Translations under genes and position numbers: made by a program
Assembly (NCBI GenBank): GCA_026647385.1
Contig: JAPKGY010000055.1
Location: 1 to 9,652 of the forward strand
DNA from: Phycisphaerae bacterium
GTDB taxonomy: Bacteria; Planctomycetota; Phycisphaerae; UBA1845; PWPN01
Length of the DNA: 9,652 bases
Direction of reading: 5' to 3'
The notes under the pieces: model-generated
What the model was told of the DNA's origin: nothing
Seen by the model: only the letters and a program-made list of their open reading frames with translations
The model's database searches: none
In this document: one piece after another, positions 5,743-9,652 of the stretch
Position numbering within the stretch: position 1 is the stretch's first letter
Layout of the letters: each line of letters opens with the position of its first letter

Positions 5743-6984
5743 GTGACCGGGCAATTGGCGATGCGCGGCGGTGCAGCCATCCGAACGAAACCGTTCCCCT
5801 CCTGGCCGATCTACGGCCGGGAGGAAGAGGACGCGCTCCTCCGCGTGCTCCACAGCGGAAAATGGGGCCGGATGGACGGCCAGGAAGTCGCGACTTTCGA
5901 GAAACAGTTCGCCGAATACCACGGCGTGCCGTATGCCGTAGCCGTCGTCAACGGGACGGTCTCGTTGCGGATCGCACTATTGGCGGCGGGGATCAAGGCG
6001 GGCGACGAAGTCATCGTTCCACCGTATACCTTCCTGGCGACGGCCAGTTGCGTCCTGGAGGCCAACGCGACGCCGATCTTCGTCGATCTCGAACCGGACA
6101 CGTACAACATCGATCCGGCCGCCATCGAGAAAGCGATCACGCCCCGCACGCGGGCAATCATTCCGGTACACTTCGCGGGGCTGCCGGCCGACATGGACGC
6201 GATCATGGCGATCGCCAGGCGGCACAATCTGACCGTGATCGAGGACGCGGCCCACGCCCACGGCGCCGAGTACAAGGGGCGTCGGGTCGGATCGATTGGC
6301 CACCTGGCGAGTTTCTCCTTCCAGTCCTCCAAGAACCTGTGCAGCGGCGAGGGCGGGATCCTCCTCACGGCGGACAAGGACCTCCACGAAAAGTGCAAGG
6401 CCATCCACAACTGCGGTCGGATGCCGGGCAGGGCGTGGTACGAACACTTCGTCATCTCGGGGAACTATCGGCTGGGCGAATTCCAGGGCGCCATCCTGAA
6501 CGCGCAGTTCGCCCGAATGGACGACCAGACGCGCCATCGCGATGAAATGGGGGCGTACCTCCACGAGCAACTGGCGAAAGTGCCCGGGATCGCTCCGCAA
6601 AACCGCGGCCGCTACCCGGTTCGCCACGCATACCACCTGTTCTCGTTCCGCTACGATGCGAGCGTGTACGGAGTTCCCCGGTCCACGTTCATCAAGGCCC
6701 TGACGGCCGAAGGCGTACCGGCCACGGAGGGCTATGCGCTCCCGCTGCACCAGCAGCCGTTGTTCGTGAACAAGGCGTTCGGACCCTACACCGCGTGCCT
6801 GGATACCCACCCGGGAATGAACTTCGAGAATCTGCCTCTGCCGGTGTGCAACCGCGCGTCCGCCGGAGAAGGCGCCTGGCTCTATCAGTCGCTGCTGCTC
6901 GGCGGCAAAAGGGACATGGACGACATCGCGGCCGCCTTTCACAAGCTTTACGACAACCGCGCGGAACTGGCGAATGCACGATAA
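5743..6984 (+). CDS. DegT/DnrJ/EryC1/StrS-family PLP-dependent aminotransferase
   Basis: A 413-residue fold-type I aminotransferase. GGAGG (5731-5735) stands 7 bases before the GTG at 5743, which fixes the start. K197 in SFQSSKNLCSGEGG is the expected lysine for the internal aldimine with pyridoxal phosphate. VIEDAAHAHGAEYKGR (165-180) contains D168, expected to contact the pyridine nitrogen, with His in place of the more usual Gln of EDxAQ. VNGTVSLRIAL (69-79) and PPYTFLATASCVL (93-105) are the standard cofactor-phosphate and substrate-loop regions. Family members transfer an amino group, usually from glutamate or glutamine, onto keto-sugars or keto-cyclitols for cell-surface glycans, antibiotics or inositol derivatives. 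The downstream ceramidase-fold hydrolase starts after 55 bases on the same strand, so the two probably form an operon. The family is certain, the substrate unknown. Confidence 0.95.
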   Translation: MTGQLAMRGGAAIRTKPFPSWPIYGREEEDALLRVLHSGKWGRMDGQEVATFEKQFAEYHGVPYAVAVVNGTVSLRIALLAAGIKAGDEVIVPPYTFLATASCVLEANATPIFVDLEPDTYNIDPAAIEKAITPRTRAIIPVHFAGLPADMDAIMAIARRHNLTVIEDAAHAHGAEYKGRRVGSIGHLASFSFQSSKNLCSGEGGILLTADKDLHEKCKAIHNCGRMPGRAWYEHFVISGNYRLGEFQGAILNAQFARMDDQTRHRDEMGAYLHEQLAKVPGIAPQNRGRYPVRHAYHLFSFRYDASVYGVPRSTFIKALTAEGVPATEGYALPLHQQPLFVNKAFGPYTACLDTHPGMNFENLPLPVCNRASAGEGAWLYQSLLLGGKRDMDDIAAAFHKLYDNRAELANAR

Positions 6985-6988
6985 CCGA

Positions 6989-7018
6989 GCCGTCAGCCGC
7001 CGGTAAGCCGGCGACGGC
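6989..7018 (+). other. Hairpin between the two genes of the DegT operon
   Basis: CGCCGG (6998-7003) pairs with CCGGCG (7008-7013) around a TAAG tetraloop. A flanking GCCGTC (6989-6994) can alternatively pair with GACGGC (7013-7018). There is no following T-run, so it should not terminate transcription fully. It may protect an mRNA end or set the relative output of the two genes. Confidence 0.4.
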
Positions 7019-7039
7019 GACTGAAAGGACCTTCCCCGC

Positions 7040-8323
7040 ATGCGCGTCGGCACCGCCGTGATCGATATAACCCCGCCGGTCGGCGCCGAACTCTGCGGCT
7101 TCGTCGCCCGCCGGCAGCCTTCCACGGGGGTGCACGATCGACTCCTTGCGCGGTCGCTCTACGTCGAGTCGGGCGAGGAAAAACTGCTCTGGCTGCACGC
7201 GGATCTGATCGGATTCGAGCGGGTTTTCGTGGATGACCTGAAGGGTGTGATCGCGCGGCGGTTCGATCTGCCGAACAATCGCGTGGTCGTGTCGGCGACG
7301 CACACCCATTCCGGCCCGGCCACCATCCACCTCATCAATTGCGGCTCGTACGATCGCGGCTACCTGGCCGACCTCAAGGAGCGACTGCTCGACATCACCA
7401 GCGGCGCGATGCTCGATCCGGAAGAAGCCGGGCTGGTACTCGCCGAGGGGTGGTGCGAGCTGGCGGTCGATCGTCGCGGCCAACCGACGAAGCACAGCGA
7501 TCCGCGGATGGGCGTCGTGGCCTGGCGCCGCGCGAACGGCGAATACATCGCCGTCCTGGCGAACTACGCGATTCACAACGTGGCCCTGCGCGCGGACAAT
7601 CGACTGATCAGCGCCGACATGGCCGGCCGGGCGGCGACGACCCTCTCCGAAGCCCTGCCGGGCCGACCGAACGTGCTGTTCACGAACGGCGCCTGCGGCA
7701 ATCTCAACCCCCCGGCGATCACCAGCGAGTTCATCCAGCGCGGCCCGGTCGAGTCCGGTTTCGATCGAATGGAGCAGTGGGGTGACCAGATGGCCGCCTG
7801 TGCGATCGACGCCCTCGCCCAGCCGGCTCCGGCGAACGACGAAACACTTTCCGTCCGCGCAACAACCTTCCATCTGCAGTTCGAGCGATTCACCGCCGAC
7901 GACGTGAAGCAGACCGCCGCCCGCCTGCGAGCGACGATGGATCGCGAATCCGGCTACGTGGCCGATCGCGTGCGCGACGCCTATCGGCAGTGGGAGGAGC
8001 AAGCGCTGACCCACGTCGCCCGAAGGGACGCCTCTTTCAGCGCGCCGCTGGCCGTCCAGGTCGTACGGCTGGGGCCGACGACCTTTGTATGCCTCGGCGC
8101 CGAAGTGTTCTCGGTGATCGGTGACCCGCTCCGGGCGCGTTCGACGGGTCCGCTGTACGTCGTGGGCTACGCCAACGGCGACACCGGATACCTCGCCCCC
8201 GAAACCGCCTACGACGAGGGCGGCTACGAAATTGACAGCGCGTTCGCGTTTTACGGCGGGTTCCCCGTTTGCCGCGGCGAGTTCGAGCGTCTGCAAAACG
8301 AAGTGGCGAACCTCGTCACTTGA
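7040..8323 (+). CDS. Neutral-ceramidase-fold zinc hydrolase, intracellular, atypical active site
   Basis: A 427-residue protein with the N-terminal domain of neutral/alkaline ceramidases. An AAAGGA ribosome site precedes the ATG by 10 bases. Probable zinc ligands by family pattern are H88 in ATHTHSGP, H179 in NYAIHN, E355 in CLGAEVFSVIG and Y396 in GGYE. SADMAG (191-196) and FTNGACGNLNP (214-224) are further family blocks. In true ceramidases the latter block is GDVSPN with the reactive Ser; here Asn223 stands at that position. There is no signal peptide, and the C-terminal immunoglobulin-like domain of bacterial ceramidases is absent (about 650 residues is usual). It is therefore likely a cytoplasmic amidase or other hydrolase on a non-ceramide substrate. 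Pairing with a DegT aminotransferase suggests an N-acyl sugar or cyclitol substrate, which is inference. Confidence 0.88.
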   Translation: MRVGTAVIDITPPVGAELCGFVARRQPSTGVHDRLLARSLYVESGEEKLLWLHADLIGFERVFVDDLKGVIARRFDLPNNRVVVSATHTHSGPATIHLINCGSYDRGYLADLKERLLDITSGAMLDPEEAGLVLAEGWCELAVDRRGQPTKHSDPRMGVVAWRRANGEYIAVLANYAIHNVALRADNRLISADMAGRAATTLSEALPGRPNVLFTNGACGNLNPPAITSEFIQRGPVESGFDRMEQWGDQMAACAIDALAQPAPANDETLSVRATTFHLQFERFTADDVKQTAARLRATMDRESGYVADRVRDAYRQWEEQALTHVARRDASFSAPLAVQVVRLGPTTFVCLGAEVFSVIGDPLRARSTGPLYVVGYANGDTGYLAPETAYDEGGYEIDSAFAFYGGFPVCRGEFERLQNEVANLVT

Positions 8324-8333
8324 CTCCGTCGGT

Positions 8334-8384
8334 TTCGCCCCTGCGCCCGCTTCGCCCCTGCGCCCGCTTCGCCCCTGCGCCCGT
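8334..8384. repeat. 17-bp tandem repeat, three copies
   Basis: The unit TTCGCCCCTGCGCCCGC occurs at 8334-8350 and 8351-8367, and a third time at 8368-8384 with its last base changed from C to T. The array fills nearly all of the 61-base gap between the convergent stops of the hydrolase and prenyltransferase genes. There are no spacers, so it is a plain tandem duplication. Confidence 0.9.
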
Positions 8385-9386
8385 TTAGCCGCGACCCGAA
8401 GGGGAGCGCTGTACGCCCTCCTGCACCCCGCTTTCGTTATCCGTTCCCGGCGGTTCCCGCATCACGGGTGGCGTCGCCACATACCACATCGCCCAGGCGG
8501 CGGGAACCGCCATCATCACCACCAGCAGACTCGCCCATGGATGGCGCGTGTACGCCGTCGCTGAGGCCGCCAGGAGGATGTGCCCGATGGCGACTGCTTG
8601 TCGTGCGTGGGTCACGGTCGTACCCGACGGGGACAGTATGACCTGCACAAACCGATATCCGATCATACCCAGCAGCAGAGCGGCCCAGATCGTCCCCATC
8701 AGCGACGGGGCGGCCGCCTCGAAGAACAGGGGCATGGCTGCGACGGCTACGCCGGCGACGATCGCGGGGAGTGCGAGCAGGGCCAGCCGCCGGGAGCGGT
8801 AACCGTGCCATTCGTGCTTATCGAGCAGAACGAGCGTGCCCGAGCCGATGCCCACAGCCGTCAGGAGGTAGACCCGGAATTCGGCGCAGGCCGGGGATGC
8901 CGCCAACGGAACGACGACGAGGCCGAGCAGCATATTCAAAGGCCGGTAGAGGATATCCAGGGCGGCCGAAGCCGGCGCGTAACACAGGATGACGCGCGAC
9001 AGGGCGATCGCGACCACCAGCATCATGGCGACGCGACTGGTGGTCAGCGGGCTTGGCGCGCCGGCGAGCACGGCGCCGAGCGCCAACAGCACCAGGCTCG
9101 CGAAAAGCGCCTGCCAACGATTGATGCGTTTTGAAGGAATAGGCCTTTGCGGCCGAAAGGCGGCGTCGTCTTTACACGTATACCAGTCGCCGAGGGCATT
9201 GGCCGCCGCCCACAAGACAGCCGACGCCAGCACGAGCGGCGCGACCTCAGCCACCTGCGTCCAGCGCGCGCCTGCAATGATCGCGCCCGCCAGGGTATCC
9301 GCCGCCAGCACAAAAGCGAGAGGCAGGCGGACCAGTTCCGCCCAGGCGTGAAGCCGCTGTGCCGCTGAGAGAGTGACGGTCTGCAC
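8385..9386 (-). CDS. UbiA-superfamily membrane prenyltransferase, degenerate first motif
   Basis: A 333-residue integral membrane protein with about eight to nine hydrophobic segments (for example 21-40, 49-66, 92-110, 118-136, 149-163, 201-222, 231-246, 264-280, 283-303). UbiA enzymes move a polyprenyl group onto an aromatic or other acceptor in the membrane. The first Asp-rich loop reads NALGDWYTCKDD (63-74), then RPQRPIPSKRI (78-88). RPIPS is diagnostic, but the canonical NDxxDxxxD has lost its first Asp and shifted the last. LYRPLNMLLGL (146-156) and LLDKHEWHG (187-195) recall the EboC-like UbiA branch. The tail after 305 is hydrophilic and may be extended by repeat-derived sequence. The start is a GTG with no visible ribosome site; an in-frame TAA lies only three codons upstream, so no earlier start is possible. 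Substrates are unknown. Confidence 0.85.
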   Translation of the reverse strand: MQTVTLSAAQRLHAWAELVRLPLAFVLAADTLAGAIIAGARWTQVAEVAPLVLASAVLWAAANALGDWYTCKDDAAFRPQRPIPSKRINRWQALFASLVLLALGAVLAGAPSPLTTSRVAMMLVVAIALSRVILCYAPASAALDILYRPLNMLLGLVVVPLAASPACAEFRVYLLTAVGIGSGTLVLLDKHEWHGYRSRRLALLALPAIVAGVAVAAMPLFFEAAAPSLMGTIWAALLLGMIGYRFVQVILSPSGTTVTHARQAVAIGHILLAASATAYTRHPWASLLVVMMAVPAAWAMWYVATPPVMREPPGTDNESGVQEGVQRSPSGRG

Positions 9387-9429
9387 GGCCGTAGTTTAGC
9401 GAGTCGTCACCCGGGCAGGGAAATCCGGG

Positions 9430-9477
9430 AAAAGGCCGCCTCGCGTCGGTCCGGGTCCGACCATCGCGCCCGCGGCC
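9430..9477 (-). terminator. Possible terminator after the partial right-edge gene
   Basis: On the minus strand GGCCGC (9477-9472) pairs with GCGGCC (9439-9434), enclosing a smaller GGTC/GACC stem, and is followed at once by TTTT (9433-9430). It lies between the end of the tail-rich gene (9505) and the start of the prenyltransferase gene (9386). The loop is long and the T-run short, so this is a weak candidate. Confidence 0.3.
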
Positions 9478-9504
9478 GAGTGCGTCCCTGGGGCGAGCCG
9501 AAGC

Positions 9505-9652
9505 TCACCACCACCAGCCGCACCACGGCCCGCAGTCGTATTCCTCGTAGTAGTACCAGCCGCCGCAGTCGTCCCAGCAATCGTCTTTGCGCAAGGCACC
9601 AGCATCGTACAGATCGCGGACACTTCTCGCATGTTCGTCAACGTTTCGGTAG
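9505..9652 (-). CDS. Unknown protein, C-terminal 48 residues with Cys/aromatic tail (runs off right edge)
   Basis: An open frame enters from the right edge and ends at TGA 9507-9505. The last 48 residues begin YRNVDEHARSVRDLYDAG, a plausible helix. They end in a strongly biased tail with five parts: CWDDCGG (25-31), a run of three tyrosines (33-35), an acidic EEYD stretch (36-39), CGPWC (40-44) and a terminal GWWW (45-48). The tail has four Cys and five Trp. This amino-acid bias is coherent only in this frame and is not expected of non-coding GC-rich DNA. The even Cys spacing (25, 29, 40, 44: two CX3C pairs) could bind a metal or form disulfides. Nothing can be said of the main body of the protein. 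Its reading frame is likely real; the family is not recognised. Confidence 0.6.
   Translation of the reverse strand, partial: YRNVDEHARSVRDLYDAGALRKDDCWDDCGGWYYYEEYDCGPWCGWWW

Noticed and set aside
5977..7125. 382-codon open frame on the minus strand
   Set aside because: Antisense to the DegT gene, whose PLP-binding motifs establish the plus strand as coding.
6692..8296. 534-codon open frame on the minus strand
   Set aside because: Antisense to the DegT end and the ceramidase-fold gene, with biased composition and no motifs.
8334..8384. CRISPR array
   Set aside because: The 17-bp units are directly abutted with no spacers and there are no cas genes.
9396..9641. 81-codon minus-strand open frame
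   Set aside because: It conflicts with the frame giving the Cys/Trp tail and is an Ala/Gly/Thr-rich shadow.

Overview
The window is high-GC bacterial DNA with eight protein genes, two of them cut by the window edges. No tRNA, rRNA, CRISPR array, transposase or phage gene was seen. The gene families point to the Planctomycetota (Phycisphaerae-like) or a neighbouring lineage such as other PVC bacteria or Hydrogenedentota. The clues are a GH123/DUF4091-type secreted protein, a LuxR-type regulator whose helix-turn-helix ends in a planctomycete-style VHDRVELALLAIRE segment, a neutral-ceramidase-fold hydrolase beside a DegT aminotransferase, and GC-rich intergenic repeat debris. The taxonomic assignment is inference only.

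Layout from left to right. (1) 1-502, minus: N-terminal part of a secreted GH123/DUF4091-like protein that continues off the left edge. (2) 503-910: intergenic, with an AT-rich putative promoter and three consecutive small hairpins ahead of the next gene. (3) 911-2779, plus: an ATP-dependent reductive activator of corrinoid proteins (RACo/RamA-type, [2Fe-2S] plus ASKHA domain). (4) 2780-3054: convergent gap holding a ~108-bp element with imperfect terminal inverted repeats. (5) 3055-3822, minus: a NarL/LuxR-type response regulator whose phospho-acceptor Asp is Glu. (6) 3823-4238: intergenic, with a good sigma70-like promoter for the regulator and a compound hairpin. (7) 4239-5399, minus: an uncharacterised protein with a galactose-mutarotase-like look. 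(8) 5400-5742: divergent regulatory region with a 14-bp palindrome and repeat-like sequence. (9) 5743-6984 and 7040-8323, plus: a probable two-gene operon of a DegT/StrS PLP aminotransferase and a neutral-ceramidase-like zinc hydrolase. (10) 8324-8384: convergent junction made almost entirely of a 17-bp tandem repeat. (11) 8385-9386, minus: a UbiA-superfamily membrane prenyltransferase with a degenerate first Asp motif. (12) 9505-9652, minus: the C-terminus of an unknown protein ending in a Cys/Trp/Tyr-rich tail.

The strands alternate, so most genes are probably separate transcription units. The clearest functional pairing is DegT with the ceramidase-fold hydrolase, with the divergent mutarotase-like gene a possible third partner. 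Together with the GH123-like protein at the left edge they suggest metabolism of amino- or acylamino-sugars or a related N-acyl compound, but no substrate can be read from the sequence. The corrinoid activator is an orphan: no corrinoid protein or methyltransferase gene lies within the window.
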